From: Promerops cafer
Lineage: Eukaryota > Chordata > Aves > Passeriformes > Nectariniidae
Assembly (NCBI GenBank): GCA_013398275.1
Contig: VZSE01015526.1
Coordinates: 1,268,805 to 1,332,804, forward strand
DNA: 64,000 nucleotides
Direction of reading: 5' to 3'
Shown here: piece after piece, positions 40,895 through 57,870 of the stretch
How positions within the stretch are numbered: position 1 is the first letter of the stretch
Layout of the letters: every line of letters starts with the position of its first letter
Translations under genes and position numbers: made by a program
Notes under the pieces: generated by a model
What the model was told of the DNA's origin: nothing
Databases searched by the model: none
Seen by the model: only the letters and a program-made list of their open reading frames with translations

Positions 40895-43800
40895 CTGCAG
40901 AAGGGAAAGAGTGCTTTGGTTCAACTAGGAAAAACTGAAAAATTATCAGAAACATCTCCTAAACTACTCACACCATTATTTTTCACTACTTTAATGCTAC
41001 TGGGTAAGCCTACTACAAAAACCCAGGCAATTCTGGGTCCTCTGATGCAAGACTAATGCATTTTGCAGACAGATGATCAAATTTTTTTTTTCTGCTTTCA
41101 CCAAAAAGAGAGTTTTTGTGCTCAAAAAATATCTAGTGTATTTAAGAAGCACCTGGAGTGGGGGGGCTCATCTCTCATGAGCCTTTCCAGTCTCTTACCA
41201 ATATGATATTGGTAGTTCTTTTCATTCTTCTTTCCCTTTTGAAGAGATTAATTGCTTTGTCTTGCCATGCAACAGGGAATAAGAAGATGGATTACTGGCT
41301 TCAGCTAACCCATACAAGATAAAATCCAAGTGAAAGCAGGGTAATTAGGACTTCTCACATGAATTATGAGATTAACACTTCTGACTTCCTCATGTTCTTT
41401 TCTTTCAGCTACGTTACCTTCACTAAGCTATTAGTGCCAAATTGGGAATGCTCCTTTCTTCCTAGCAAAGACTTACCTTCCTGAGTTCCTTTAGCAATCA
41501 CCAGGAGCAGACAAGAGGCCTTACACCTCTGAAGAGTGGTTGTTGATTTTTATGCCAGATTTTCTGGCATTAAATACAGTCAAGAGCGACTGTCACATTA
41601 ACTCTTCAAATGAACAGAACACAGCCAACAGTTGTTTTAAAGGTATCACTAAAGTCTGTCTAAAGACAGTGAAGACTTTGTAACTCACACAGAAGAAAAA
41701 TGTTAGTCAAGACCTGAGGGCTCAGGAGGGAGGCTTAATCCATGCTTCCTTTATTTAACACAAAGACATGGTCATTAACAGTCAAATATTCAGTGAGTTG
41801 ATCAGATTCTGAGCACAAAATTACTTGGGAAGCACACGGAATCTGCTTCAGTTTTGAGAAGCTGAAAGAGGATCACATAAGTCAAGCTAAAGCTTGGAAA
41901 TTTACGTCTAAATCCTGGTATTTCTGATATCTGAGCTCACTGCTGTGCTTATTTTTCACTGTTACTACAGCAAACAATAGCTTTAGATTGTTCACCCACA
42001 GAATGATTTCCAGTAAGTTTTTATAATTTTGTTCTGTAAAAATATACTGGAATAACTGAATACCAGGGGGGAAAAATTTACCATGTCTCTACCATACCTA
42101 CACAAGATAACCTTACAGGACAGAAGACACATGCACTTCACAATTTTATGCTTTGAGTAAGTTCCATCCCTCTCTGCTTTGTTTAGTAGCAAGAAGGGTT
42201 TTTCTGCTTTTTGAGAATTTAATCAACATTATGTCAATGATGATGACTTAGAAACAAATTCAGCTATGAAAAATGTATTTATCTCCTTTTCACTAAATGC
42301 ACAGAGAGCTCAAAAGGTAAGTACCCTTCCAAACATTTACCAAGTGTTAAAACCTGAAGGAAAACATGGGAATTCAAATCAGCTAGGCTGGGCTCTCACC
42401 ACCACTTTGGAGCAACACCAGCAATGATCTGATTAAGAAAAGACGTTGATGAATTCTGAAGGAGGTCATACCCAGACTGATGTAGAAATTAATAGACTGA
42501 GTGATGTAAGTCAACCTAAATAACTGCAACCATCTATTAAACTCCAATAACATGACTAATTCTGTCAGGAAAAGGTAAGAAACAGAAACCTGCATCTTGA
42601 GAAATAAAGTTAAGCTGAGAATAAGGGAAAATGGAAGGAAGACAGGAAGGAATACAAAAGCTAAGACCTTCCCCTACCCAAATGGAGTCTGTACATGCCC
42701 TGCTCTGCCATGCCCACGTCAATCAACATGGCATTTTTCAGTATGTTCCTAAAGCTCTGAAGCCTAATATTTTCACTCCCTTAATGTCTTAATCTTTCTT
42801 TTTAATATTTGTGACCAAGTGTAACTGACTATTTCTGACTAAACTGAGACACTAAAATCCCTTCTTCCATAAACCAACAATGAAACCCAAAGCTGACTCA
42901 TCAGGGTGCTAGTCTCCTTTATTGGGAATGTCAGATGAAAGGGAGACATGATTAAGAGGAGCTTTGTCTCCTGGCATCACCATCTCTTTTCCAGCAATAC
43001 CTTTTATAGAAAGACTTAAAACCAACCAAATAAATACAAAAATCAGGACACACCCATAGCTCATTCTATTTCCAAATAAAAATTACCTAATTCCAGAATC
43101 ATTAGACATTTCCAAATCACACTAATTATTCTGGAATAGAAGAACTAATTTCCAAATAGTTTCCATGGTAGGGAGCTAATTCCAGTCATCTTTTCATAAA
43201 CAACCCCTTAATCATGTGAAGAATCCTGTTAACTTCAATAGAATCTCCCATTTGGGCAGAATAACCAAGTCCTAACTGCATGCCTGAAGGACAGGGAGGA
43301 AAAGAAGTACTACATCACATAAAAGGCATCCTAGCTGTCCTTGTCTTTATGGGTAGTGGCATCTACAGAACTGACAGAGCAAGAGACTGAATGTTTTTAA
43401 GAAGCTAACATGCAGAAAAATTACTCTGCTGGTCAAAAGAGTTTATGAATCAGCATTCCTAAGCACAGGAATGCATCTCAGCAGTTAACAATTTATTGTG
43501 GTGATTATAGCAATCTATTTGTGGTGCAAATGCCAAAAAGCAAGAGAGGTTTTGGAATGGTTTTTCTTCGTGCTCTTTGAAATATGGTGATCTTTTACTA
43601 CACAACATTGGTGATCCAACAGCCACATCTTTAAGGGAAAAAAAAAAGCAGAATCATTAAACCTAGACTGAATTAGAATTTAGACCCATCTCCTTGTCTG
43701 GTGTCCTAATTTCAGGCAGATAACAGACAAAGAGAGGAATAAAGCATGTGTAATATTCTCCTGCCTGTTACTCTACTCATGCAAACACTGGATCTGGGAC

Positions 43801-45039
43801 AGCTTGGAACATACCAAGCAACACCACAGCACTTTTTTTTTGTTCTTTACTAATTCAGTAACTCCGGTTGTGTCTTGCATTTTAAAACAGTAAACAATCA
43901 GGATATCACAGTTCAGTAGTGACCCTGAATCTTCCAGTAACACACCACTGAAAAAAACTACTGTCTTTCTGAGCTTTAATTCCAACCATCTAGGAAAAAC
44001 AAAATGTTTTCCAAACCAAAAGCTTATTCTAGGAACTTAAGAAAAGGCTGAAAATCCAAGTGATGTCAACAGAGTTACATGCTGCTACTTTGAATGAAGG
44101 TACCATTTCATAAGTGGAAGACATTACCACAAACATTACTGCAAGCTGTCATAACTCCTGTTATGTTTTCAACTCTCACTTCCAGCAACAACATCCAGCC
44201 CAATCTGTATCACAAATTAGTACTGATGCTACATGAGGCAGCTGAGCTGATCCAGCAGTTTGCTGGATTAGGCTAGTAAATGAAAGACATTTGTCTTTCT
44301 CACCCAATCTGGACCGTATAATTTTCCCCTCTTCTCTTGCTCCACTTCTGGTTGCTTGCTGGACTCTTTCCTGAACCAATGCAGCTTTCCAAGCCAACAG
44401 AACACCATTCTCTATTTGTCTTTTTCTGTATAATGTTGTTAGGTTATTGTTAAATGGGCTGAATGAACTAATAAAGGAGGTCAGACAAGCAGCATAACCA
44501 ATCTTGGGGGGCAGGCAAAGAGAATTCCACAGAGGGCAGTTTTTGTCTTTTGAAGACAGAGAGATATTACATCTTCTCTATCCTTCTCACATCTTTTCAC
44601 CCCAAATGACAGGTACATAAGTAACCTGGACACCTGCTGCTTCATCTCTGCAGGACACATTTTTCCACTAACAGGGAACTTTCCTCTGATTGACAGACTA
44701 CTGCACCAAAAGCAATGCCTCTAAAAACAACCTTTTCTCTCCCCTTTCCAAAACTGCTGCTATTTATTCGTCAACTAACTTTGGGAAACCACACGAAGGT
44801 TTTGCAGTGAGAAACCGAAGTAAATAGCATGTGTAGCAATTAATAATGCAAATCACAGAATCATGAAACTGTAAAGACATGCTGCATGAATCATGCACAT
44901 TCCCTGGCTGGGAATTCAGGGAGTGATTAGAATCATAGTACAGACTGTTTATAGTAGGAAGGAAAAGATGACACCTTTCTCTGCATTCCTCCACACCCAC
45001 ACCACACAAATGAATCACTGAATTAAGGTGCTACTCTAC
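40895..45039 (-). other. LRP6 intron 15
   Basis: GT-AG intron of 4,145 nt, the largest complete intron in the window. It contains a near-perfect inverted repeat at 43090-43137. No mobile element recognised with confidence. Confidence 0.85.
43090..43137. repeat. 16-bp inverted repeat with 16-nt loop, intron 15
   Basis: ATTCCAGAATCATTAG (43090-43105) pairs with CTAATTATTCTGGAAT (43122-43137) with one mismatch. The total length (48 nt) is short for a microRNA precursor. It may be a relic of a small inverted-repeat transposon. Confidence 0.7.
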
Positions 45040-45230
45040 CTGAAAGGTCACTGCTTTCAATTCTGCGCAGATCTGAGTCAGCCCAGAACAACTTGCCCAG
45101 CTGGCTGTCAATAGCTAAGGCGATGGGCTTGCTCAAACCACTGAAAAAAAGGACTTCTCGCTCAGTTCCATCCAATGCTGCTCTCTCAATTTTAGGAGAT
45201 CTCTCCTGGAGGTTGGTGAAATACATGTAT
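45040..45230 (-). CDS. LRP6: LRP6 exon 15: beta-propeller 4
   Basis: This 191-nt exon encodes about residues 1069-1133. The acceptor is TTCCAG|A, giving GYMYFTNLQ across the junction, and the donor is TTTCAG|GTAGAG, one base into a glycine codon. It contains two propeller-4 blade repeats: YMYFTNLQERSPKIERAALD, and GKLFWADSDLRRIESSD with its FWAD variant. Both variants are normal for LRP6. Confidence 0.97.
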
Positions 45231-45409
45231 CTGGAACAGGAATGATTTGAGGAAAACAAAGGTTCATTTGATCTTACCACATTTTTGCTATAAATCCGAG
45301 ACATCTTAACAAATGTCAAAGTTGTTTTTCATTCTGACAAACAGAAAACAAGCTGCAACAAGAAAACAACTTGATTCTCAAAACCCTGTGCCTGAATTTC
45401 CCAACATAC

Positions 45410-45621
45410 CCTTTCTCTGGATTCACCACAATGGCTCTGGGCCTATCCTGATCCCCCTTGAGCACCACTCCCATGGGTCTCCCATCCAGGCGAGTCACGT
45501 TGATGACATTGGTGGCCTCGCAGGTCCAGTAGATGTAGCGGCTGTAGATGTCAATGCTCAGGTCATAGGGCTGCATATCCAGGTTCTGATTGGGAACTGG
45601 ACTTGTCACAACAGTGAGGCT
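45410..45621 (-). CDS. LRP6: LRP6 exon 14: beta-propeller 4
   Basis: This 212-nt exon encodes about residues 999-1069. The acceptor is TTTGCAG|AGC and the donor is AAAGG|GTATGT, two bases into a glycine codon. It encodes SLTVVTSPVPNQNLDMQPYD, the blade motif RYIYWTCEATNVINVTRLDG (YWTC, as in mammals), and RAIVVNPEKG. NVT in this segment is a possible N-glycosylation sequon. The first residues differ most from human (I recall GFTVVVSSVPSQNLE), a variable loop at the exon junction. Only 179 nt separate it from exon 15. Confidence 0.96.
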
Positions 45622-48278
45622 CTGCAAATGAAAGAGAAACAACACACAAGATAACATTTAATCTTAATCTAATGTGAATGACTTTATTTGCTATGCACCA
45701 TGTCTAACTACTGCTCAGAAAAAGGAGACAGCCAAAATATTAGCATAAAGTAAGAAGAGACCCAGGTTCTTTTGCCACACCAACACCTTTGATAAGATAG
45801 AGACACTCAGTCTTCATAGTTTGCTCTAATGGCAATCACACAAGTTGACTGCAGCTTGTAAGACTTGCAAGTTTGACCAGTAAGTCCAAATTGTCTCTGT
45901 GTTCAAGGTCCAGGGTCAGCTCCTCTATTTCCTCTACTGTTTTGACAACTCAAGAGTTCAGTTTGGATAGACCCAAACCCAGCATATTCAACACTCTACA
46001 GTAGAAACGTACCACTACTAATTCCCAAAGCTGCAGTTCAGCAGAGAAAAGCACAGGCAAAGTGAGGCCAGACAGCACTTGAAATGCTTGCCTCATTCTT
46101 CTCCACCACTGCTGCCATCTCAGTTGGAGGACATGAGGGTGGTTAATACATGGAAGGCAGCTCTGCCAAAGATGGAAAGGACATCAGCTAGTGTACAACA
46201 CTGACTTCAGAGCATTTCCAGCTAACACCTTACTAGTTCAAGGTCTTGCCTTCTACTGGTCTAGACTTCTGGGGCTGGCATGCCTTTTTCTTCTTTTTAA
46301 ATTATTATTACCTTTAGAAAGAACCTTATCAACATATTTCATGGAATTTTCTCAAATTCTGAAGAGGATTAATAAATCACTAAACGTGGCCTACTAAACA
46401 TTTCGGAAGACATGGTTATGAAGTGAGCAGTCTCTACCCGCTCATCCCCAAATTAAACTTCACCAGAAAATTTGCCTAACTTTATTTGGCTTGACACCTC
46501 TATGAAATGGTGTGCCTGCAAGTCTTCCATTTGTTTATTGTGCTGAAGCTGGCAAAAACATGGTGACTTTGACTAGTTTTAAGTATTATTTAGATATTCC
46601 AAAATTAAAAGCATTGCTAAATTAAGAGTTAAGGCTGAAGGGCATAGAGCAGGATCCAACTACCACCACACCCACCACCAGAAACCACACTCTTAAAATT
46701 CAACTGAATATAGCACCTCTCTTGTGTTGTGTTGCTCAACTTAGTCTCTTGCTCCTCCCACATTCAAAAAATCAGGAAGAAAAGATCTATTTTAAAATGC
46801 AAAATCGAATAAGCAGTCACAGGTCACAGTTAACCTCACTAAACCAGCATACTGGGTTTGCATGGCCAGCTTTTGGTGGGGTGGGGTGGGGGGTGGGCAG
46901 GCTATAGGGATAGGTTCTCTGAGAAGGTGCTGGAAGCTTCCCCCATGCCCAGCCTCGCCAACACCACTGAATACAGGATGGTCCCACCACCAGCCAAGGC
47001 TGGGGCCAAGCAGGGATGGTGGTAACACCTCTGGGATAACATATTTAAGAGGAAAAAAAGTTATTGGGCAGAAGCAATTGCAGTCAGAGAAGAGTGGAGT
47101 AAGACTGTGTGAGAGGAACAGCCCTGCAGACACCAAGGGCAGTGAGGAAGGAGGGGCAGGAGCTGCTCCAGGATTCCCCTGTGCCCCTGCAGCACATGGA
47201 GGGCACGGGGGTGCAGAGATCCACTGGAGCTCCTGGAGGAGCCCTTGCTGGAGCAGGAGCATGCCCAAAGGAGGCTGTGACCCCATGGGAAACCCCATGG
47301 AGAGAACAGCCCACAATGGAGGAGGTTTCTGGTAGGACATGTGACCCTGTGAGGGACCCAAGTTGCAGCAGCCTGTTCCTGAGGGACTGCGCCCCATGGG
47401 AGGGACTCACACTGGAGCAGTTCATGAAGCAAAGGTAGCCTGTAGGAAGGACTCATTTTGCAGGGAGAAGTTTATGGAAGACTGTCTCCAGCGGGAGTGA
47501 CCCCACACTGGAGCAGGGAAAAGACTCCTCTCAATGAGGAGGAAACAGTGGCAGAACAAATTGTGATGAACAGACCGTAACTCCTTATCCCAGCTCATGA
47601 GCCTTTTGCTGTATCTTGTCTCCCCTGTCCAGCTGAGGAGGGAAGTGACAGGGTGGTTTGGGTGGGTGTCTGGCCTCCAGCCAGGGCTGAACCACCACAG
47701 CCTGTGTTACCTTTTGCCTTCTACCCTACTCTGCTTTTTCTGTATTCTCCAGTCAAATACATTTTCCCAAGCCTGCTACATCTTTTACAGGTTCAGTCTA
47801 GTCACTCCATACCCCAGTCATTTACAAAAACTCTCTTCCTATCTGCTCCAGAACCTGGGAGGCTCCAGACACAGCAGTGTACTCACATAGCTCCAGCCTC
47901 CTCATTTCAGAGGATCTACCCCTGCACTCTGCTCACATACCTTTGTCACATCCCCTGTTTCTCCCAAGAACTTTCCCTTCCATGTTTCAGATCTCAAATA
48001 TGGGCTTCAAACAGCTTCCAGACAAAAGACAGTGTTGAGCAAATAATGTACTGGGAACAACAGTATCCTCAAGCTGGCCTTGGTTTTCTATGTTTTATTT
48101 ATTGCTGCACCTCCCAGATTTACTGACTGAGGACTCCAGAAAACTCCAGATGCCACTTGTTTTGCCAAGGGACAGTAACCTACGGGGAAGTCTGCGCATC
48201 TAAATTGTCCCCATACGACCAGTCACTGTTTGGCACAGGCATGCCAAACGTTCAGCAATTCCACCCCCCTCAGGATAC
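45622..48278 (-). other. LRP6 intron 13
   Basis: GT-AG intron of 2,657 nt. It contains the solo LTR at about 46,848-47,700 in the opposite orientation. Nothing else recognised. Confidence 0.85.
46848..47700 (+). mobile_element. Solo LTR of an avian endogenous retrovirus (ERVL-like)
   Basis: A sequence of about 850 bp matches a long-terminal-repeat family I recognise as abundant in bird genomes. It starts near CTGGGTTTGCATGGCCAGC and contains GAAGCTTCCCCCATGCCCAG and a TATA-like AACATATTTAAGAGG at about 47,038. A run of degenerate CTGGAGCAG / GACCCCATG modules follows, and it ends with CCAGCCAGGGCTGAACCACC and ACA. No internal retroviral coding region flanks it, so it is a solo LTR left by recombination. 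It sits in LRP6 intron 13 in the antisense orientation. The family name (ERVL class) is from memory. I could not settle the target-site duplication. Confidence 0.7.
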
Positions 48279-48481
48279 CTGGCTGCCATCTTCCTGTGCC
48301 TTCCGGATGATGTTCTGCCGAGAGTCGATCCAGTACAGCTGCTTATCCAGGGGGTCATAATCAATGGCTCGGACATTCCGGAGGCTGTGGATAGGGAGTA
48401 TGATATCTGGGCTCTGCTGTTCATCGATCACCATGCGATTAATCGCGTTCTTCTGACTGAACAACAGAAAGGTGGTAGGAG
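48279..48481 (-). CDS. LRP6: LRP6 exon 13: start of beta-propeller 4
   Basis: This 203-nt exon encodes about residues 931-998. The acceptor is ATCCAG|CT and the donor is AGCCAG|GTATCC in phase 0. It opens propeller 4 with TTFLLFSQKNAINRMVIDE and carries the blade motif KQLYWIDSRQNIIRKAQEDG, in which YWTD is replaced by YWID as in mammals. The donor GTATCC is weaker than the other donors in this gene. Confidence 0.96.
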
Positions 48482-51400
48482 CTGGATGGGTTGAAAAAAG
48501 AAAAGGGGTTGAAAGGGTTACATGTGGCAATAACACTGGGCATTTTTATGCTTAAGAATGACAACTACAATCCATTACCAGACATTTACTTCATTCCCCT
48601 TTTCCCCTCTTTCTTTGCCAAAACCAAACAAAAAATCGAATCATAATCATAACAACCCCAACCTCTGATGAGTACAAAAAGCCTTTCAAATGAACTCTTT
48701 TTACTGTAAATGTCTGTATGTGGATGTGACAGGCAAAGATGAGATATTTTAAGTGGCAGGACTAGTGAATGTGAAGACTTCAGTCAAAAGCATCTCAAAG
48801 AAGAATGGTCAATTATGCCTCTCAAAGAACTGTCCATTTTCTTTCTAAATGGGTCTCGGGGAAATGCAGCTCCGCTATTTTGAAGTTGAACCCTTTGCTA
48901 GGTGCACTTCTGCTTGCAGAGGAAGGTGTGAAAAAGCCAGCACTGTTCCTTATTTAAACGTTTCAGGGAAAAGAGATTGACAGTGGTTCAGTCCTGTTCC
49001 CACAAATCCTCTTTCTGTCTGTACTGGAATGAAACAACTAATTCACAGGAAAATTTCTTAACTGTGTGCAAGGCTGTGTTTTTGGAGAAAAATGTACTTG
49101 CTCTTCTCAAATCTGTGTATCTTTACTATTTCTAGGTGGTTATCTGGGAATGACAACCTGCAATGAGAATAAGAAATCTAATATTCTGCCCAGCAAAAAT
49201 TTCCTGGACAAATGTTTGTTCTTTGTAATTAGAAATACCATCAAAGAGCAGAAAGTAAGATTTCAACACCCCATACAGCTGTAGTTTACCAGCTGTAACT
49301 CACAGTAAGTGCACAAAGCATTTAATACATCATTGAAAAAAATTATCTCTGTATTACATAACTGGGTCAGAAATCAGAGAAGGTAGTGAAAGCATTTTCC
49401 TTTTTCAGAGGGCTCTTTTCAATAATGCTCTTCCTGAAGCCACTGCTGTGCAAGATGGCACAAGAGCCAATTGCCAGAAATGCAGCTTGAAGCCTCCCTG
49501 AAGTTTGTACAATCAATTCTCTACAGCCCAAGTCTGGAGAGAGATTAGCAGTGGGACACTGCATTCATTTACCAGCCTGTAAAACAGGTAAGGCAGCACC
49601 TGGGAAAGGGGAGGAAGCAAAAGTCTCCTAGAGAACATCATCACCTTGCTTTGTTATTTTAGCATAGCTTTGAACAGCTATTCTGACTGCTGGAAAAAAA
49701 AAGGCAGGGAGGAGTTTCCCTGGAAACCAACACTCTGTCCTAACATCCTATAACAATCAGGCCTAATTGCAAGGTATTTTTGCTTTCTGAAAAACCTGTA
49801 TTTTTCCTCCAAGCACTTCTCCAATAATTTAAGTTACCTTCTACTTAGCTCTACGCTGTAGAAGAAAGCACAAAAAAAGTAAAGCGAAGACAAATTTATA
49901 TGAATGTGTACAGCAAAATAATGGATTCAGAAACATTAGAATTCTTACCAAGAAGTTATGATAGAAATGGAAAGGGAAAAAACTTAAGGTAAAACAATGC
50001 AGATAAACATGTAAGCACCTAAAATTATTTCCCAAAGACATCCTCTCACTTTCCAAGACTGCCTGGCTTACAACTTTGAATTGATGGCTCATTATAAAAT
50101 GCAACAGCAAAATTTCTTCCCTTGAGACTCCACATCCCTGAAACAATATTTATTTCAGAAATCCCTTTCCAGTTTTCATCATTCTCCCTCCCAATAGTCA
50201 CATATTTTAACTGTATTTTTGGCAGCAGGCAAATGGAGTGCATTGAGTATGTCTCCTGTGTAACCTTGCCTTCCAACTCCATGACACGTGGTAGGTCTGA
50301 AGAGATCTCACCAGAGCATAATTAAAAGAACCTATGCATGCATGAGCAGGGTATTCCAGAAGGGAGGACCTCTAGACAGGGTCTGGGCTAATAATGTTCA
50401 GGAGGTACATAAGCAAGTAATACAGGCAAAATAAAGCGAAAACAATTCATGCTCCAATTATAGTGTCCAAAAAAAGGAATTAAATTATACGCAGAGAGGC
50501 CTAAATCTCCAATTACCTACAAATGAGAAGCTGGAAAGTTCCCAGGTTTGAATATGGCAGAGGAAAACTCGTAATACCACACAAACATCCCTGACTGTAC
50601 CATGGGGAAATGGTTGTATTTGCTCACAATGTATTTCCTGTATTTTGCTCCTCGCTCTGCTTCCGGGAGCATTTTCACAAGAAAAACGTGACCTTTGATC
50701 ATTCTGCTACTTCATATCCACTGGAAGTCAAATTCCTCCACCTAGAAGATCACAGTCACTGTCAAAGAGGTGCCAGCCATGCCTGTAACTTGCACAAACA
50801 CGTGAAAGTACTAGGGTGCAAGACTCCAGCTGTCATGCAAGGGGCTATTGTAATAAAAAAAGGAGAGGAGAAGTACAGAATGCATGGGGAGTAGAAAAGC
50901 AGTTTTTTGAAAAGCATGGTTTTCAAGAAATGCCATAAGGTGGCATTTGTGGAACAATCTGACCAGCTTTTGGCTTTAAGACAACAGTTGGATGTCTCTA
51001 CTCATGCATAATGTGGATAAGATACAATCTGTCTCTCTGTACCACAAATCTCTTCACCCACTGACTAATGTGAATGACACCAGTGGAAACCAGCCATCCA
51101 GAGTTGCTGCCAAAATTATGAGAGCTTCACTGGCAGCCAGTTATTGAGAGATGGATAAATTATTTGGTTAGAAACTAATTACACACAGCCTGAGGGGCCT
51201 TGCAGTTTGTATTCTGCACAACAATAAAGAAAAATGGGGCTTGGCTGCACTGGGATCAGGAACCAGACTGCTGGGGAAGCCATGGAGCCCAACCCCTCCT
51301 CACTAAGGAAAAACACTTGTAGAGGTCTGAGAGTGGCCCACCTCAGCACCTCATCAGCCAGCAAACGCAGCTACTACAAAATGAAATCCTGAGCCCGTAA

Positions 51401-51802
51401 AAGCTGCACAAAGCCTGGAATCCAGAGTAAAGCATCACACATCCTTTAAGCAAGGCAAGACTAGAAATACATCAGCAGATAAATAAAGAAGCAAGTAAGC
51501 ACTTGAAGAGGGTCTGACAGAGACACAGAATCAAAATATTTTTAGCTTTCATGTTTACACAGACATAGCTGAACCACTGGAAAAGTTCACTAACAGCCAT
51601 TCTTCTTATTTAATTAAGATACTGGTATGTTGCAAGAGTATTTTCTTCTTTTCTTTTCTTTCAACATCCTATGTTGTCTTAAAACTCAGTAAGATACTAC
51701 TACTGGAAAACTGTAAAACTCTTCTTTCCTCCAAGTCCAATGCTGGCATTGGTTACTAAACACATGCGCTCCTGCATTTCCTTTTCATTCCTTATGGCTT
51801 AC
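48482..51802 (-). other. LRP6 intron 12
   Basis: GT-AG intron of 3,321 nt. AT-rich unique sequence with no clear repeat or gene. Confidence 0.85.
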
Positions 51803-52129
51803 CACTGCAGGTCCTGTTGTCGGAGTTCAAGGAATAGTGAGCTGGGCAGCCACAGACAAACCCTCCCACGGGCACTGCCAGGCACAGGTGAGAGCAGTGA
51901 CCATTGCTGGAGGCACACTCATTCCAGCCCGCCTGCCTGGAGGAGTGGAAGACCAGGATGTCCATAACGTAATCCAAGTGGCCCTGAATGATGGTTCGGT
52001 TCTGGCCACTGGTCTTGTTGGCCCGTTCGATGCTGCGCCGGCTCCAGTCCGTCCAGTAAATGTAATCCTGGTACTGGGTCAGGCCAAAGGGGTGAGGCAA
52101 ATCATCAGCTATGATCTCACGGTCAAGGC
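51803..52129 (-). CDS. LRP6: LRP6 exon 12: end of propeller 3 and EGF3
   Basis: This 327-nt exon encodes about residues 822-931. The acceptor is CCTAG|GC. I placed the donor at TGCAGTG|GTAAGC because it gives CSAPTTF across the junction, as in human, and is the better consensus. Another GT three bases upstream (51805) would keep frame but read CTPTTF. The exon contains the last YWTD blade of propeller 3 (DYIYWTDWSRRSIERANK), the tract GHLDYVMDILVFHSSRQ, and the third EGF-like module with its cysteines (NECASSNGHCSHLC, VCGCP, RTC). Confidence 0.96.
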
Positions 52130-56223
<4,094 letters not shown>

Positions 56224-56450
56224 CCCTCAGCAGGGTCCAGAGCCAGTGCCCGGGGACTGTCGAGATCTTTCCACACGAGCACCTGGCGGTGCTGCCCGTC
56301 CAGCTTGGACACCTCGATCCGGTTTGTGCCAGTGTCAGCCCAGTATAAGTTCTTCCCCAGCCAGTCCACGGCCATGCCCTCAGGATAATCCAAGCCAAAC
56401 TCCACAACGTGTTCCAGCGCGCTGCCATTCATAAATGCTCTGCTGATGGT
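56224..56450 (-). CDS. LRP6: LRP6 exon 10: beta-propeller 3, early blades
   Basis: This 227-nt exon encodes about residues 685-760. The acceptor is CTGCAG|ACC and the donor is GG|GTAACT, ending two bases into a glycine codon. It contains the blade signatures GMAVDWLGKNLYWADTGTNR (a YWTD variant, YWAD) and SPRALALDPAEG. I see no frameshift or stop. The residues match my memory of human LRP6 almost exactly, so this part of the propeller is under strong purifying selection. Confidence 0.97.
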
Positions 56451-57580
56451 CTGCAGGGATACAAAGATACACAGGCAAATTAGAAATCTTACCAGTCTGT
56501 CACTGGGCTGGTTGTTTTCTTTGTTGAATTTTAAACACTTTCAGATTTTAGACATCTCATAGGAAAGAGGATCTTACAATATGCTACTTATTTGCAAAGC
56601 AAACAATGCTGCTATTCAGAAGTAATGATTTACTGTGCTCTGTGAATGTATTCTGTGTCAATTACAACAGCATTTCACTGGGGAAATAAATAGGATAACT
56701 AGTCTGGTGAATTAAGCATCTACATGACAAAGTGACCTTAACAACTCAATGCCAACTTCGAGGGGGAAATATTTTGGCTCTCCCAGAACTAGACAAAACC
56801 ATCAATGTTACAGTATGGAACACTATTTAAAGCAGCCTAATGAAAAAGTGCAGGATAGAACAGCAAATAGAAGAAAACAACCAAATGACTGATGAGCTCA
56901 GTAGCTTCAGTACTGATGACTAAATTTAATTTCACTAAGCACAATCTCTTCTTGGACTTTTATTCAAAATACTTTTTTTAACTCTGCCATCAGGATCAGC
57001 CTGTGATAGCAGATACAGCCAGAATTCCATTTTAATAATATATTAGAGTTTAGGCATTCCCTGATAAGCCTGAAAGTAAAGCACTAATGTTAGAATAGTA
57101 CAGAATTCCTTTGGCAAACATGGGCTACCTTTCCATGTCCTCAATATTCCTATCTGCACACACTCCTCATACTCACAACCAACCAGAAGTTAATAAATCC
57201 CTGATTTTAGTTTACTTCCTAGTTTGAACACAACCTGCTAATTATGCCAGTTTGTGACAGCACACAGCAGGGGAGTTTATATCTCAGTCTTCACCTGTAT
57301 CACTTTTGCAGCTCAAAAGAATACCATGCTTACAGAGTTCAGCCAAGTCACCTCTAGCAGACTCATTGCAACTCTGTGTTTTTAACTACTGTGATTCTTC
57401 AGTTGCAAAAGTCCGTAAGTTATTGTTGGCACAGGTCTCACGTCAGTTGCAGAAAATGTAATAAAAAACGAAACTCTTTTACACCTCCCTTGAATCTTGT
57501 AAACCCCATTAATCAACCTACTCTTAAATACCTCAAGAAGCTTGTAGCAGCTTAATAACCAAAATGGACTAAATCTCTAC
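56451..57580 (-). other. LRP6 intron 9
   Basis: GT-AG intron of 1,130 nt, AT-rich. Nothing recognised. Confidence 0.85.
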
Positions 57581-57870
57581 CTTCAGTGAAATGTCAGTCC
57601 AGTAAATGCGATTATCTGTCACATCAAAATCCAGAGCAGAAGCTTCCTTGACTCCAGTGAGTGGAATAGCAACGTTGTTATTGTTGGTTTCTAGAGATAT
57701 GCGCCTGATGTCTGCTCTCCTGGAAAAGAGCAGGAAAGCTTCTGGGACGATACAGGTCTTCATGTCACTGATGAGCTCCAGGCCGATGGGGCAGGCGCAG
57801 CGAAGGCCTTGTGGTCGGTATAGACACAGGTGGCTGCAGCCACCGTTGTCTTCTGCACAGGGGTTTGTAC
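57581..57870 (-). CDS. LRP6: LRP6 exon 9: EGF2 and start of beta-propeller 3
   Basis: This 290-nt exon encodes about residues 588-684. The acceptor is CTTAG|GT, completing the glycine begun in exon 8, and the donor is CTGAAG|GTAGAG in phase 0. The first part is an EGF-like module with the expected cysteines (NPCAEDNGGCSHLC, then LRCACPIG and KTC). It is followed by the linker EAFLLFSRRADIRRISLE, which opens propeller 3, and ends in the blade motif NRIYWTDISLK. Propeller 3 with its EGF module is the main docking platform for Wnt3a-type ligands and for the Dickkopf C-terminal domain. Confidence 0.98.
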
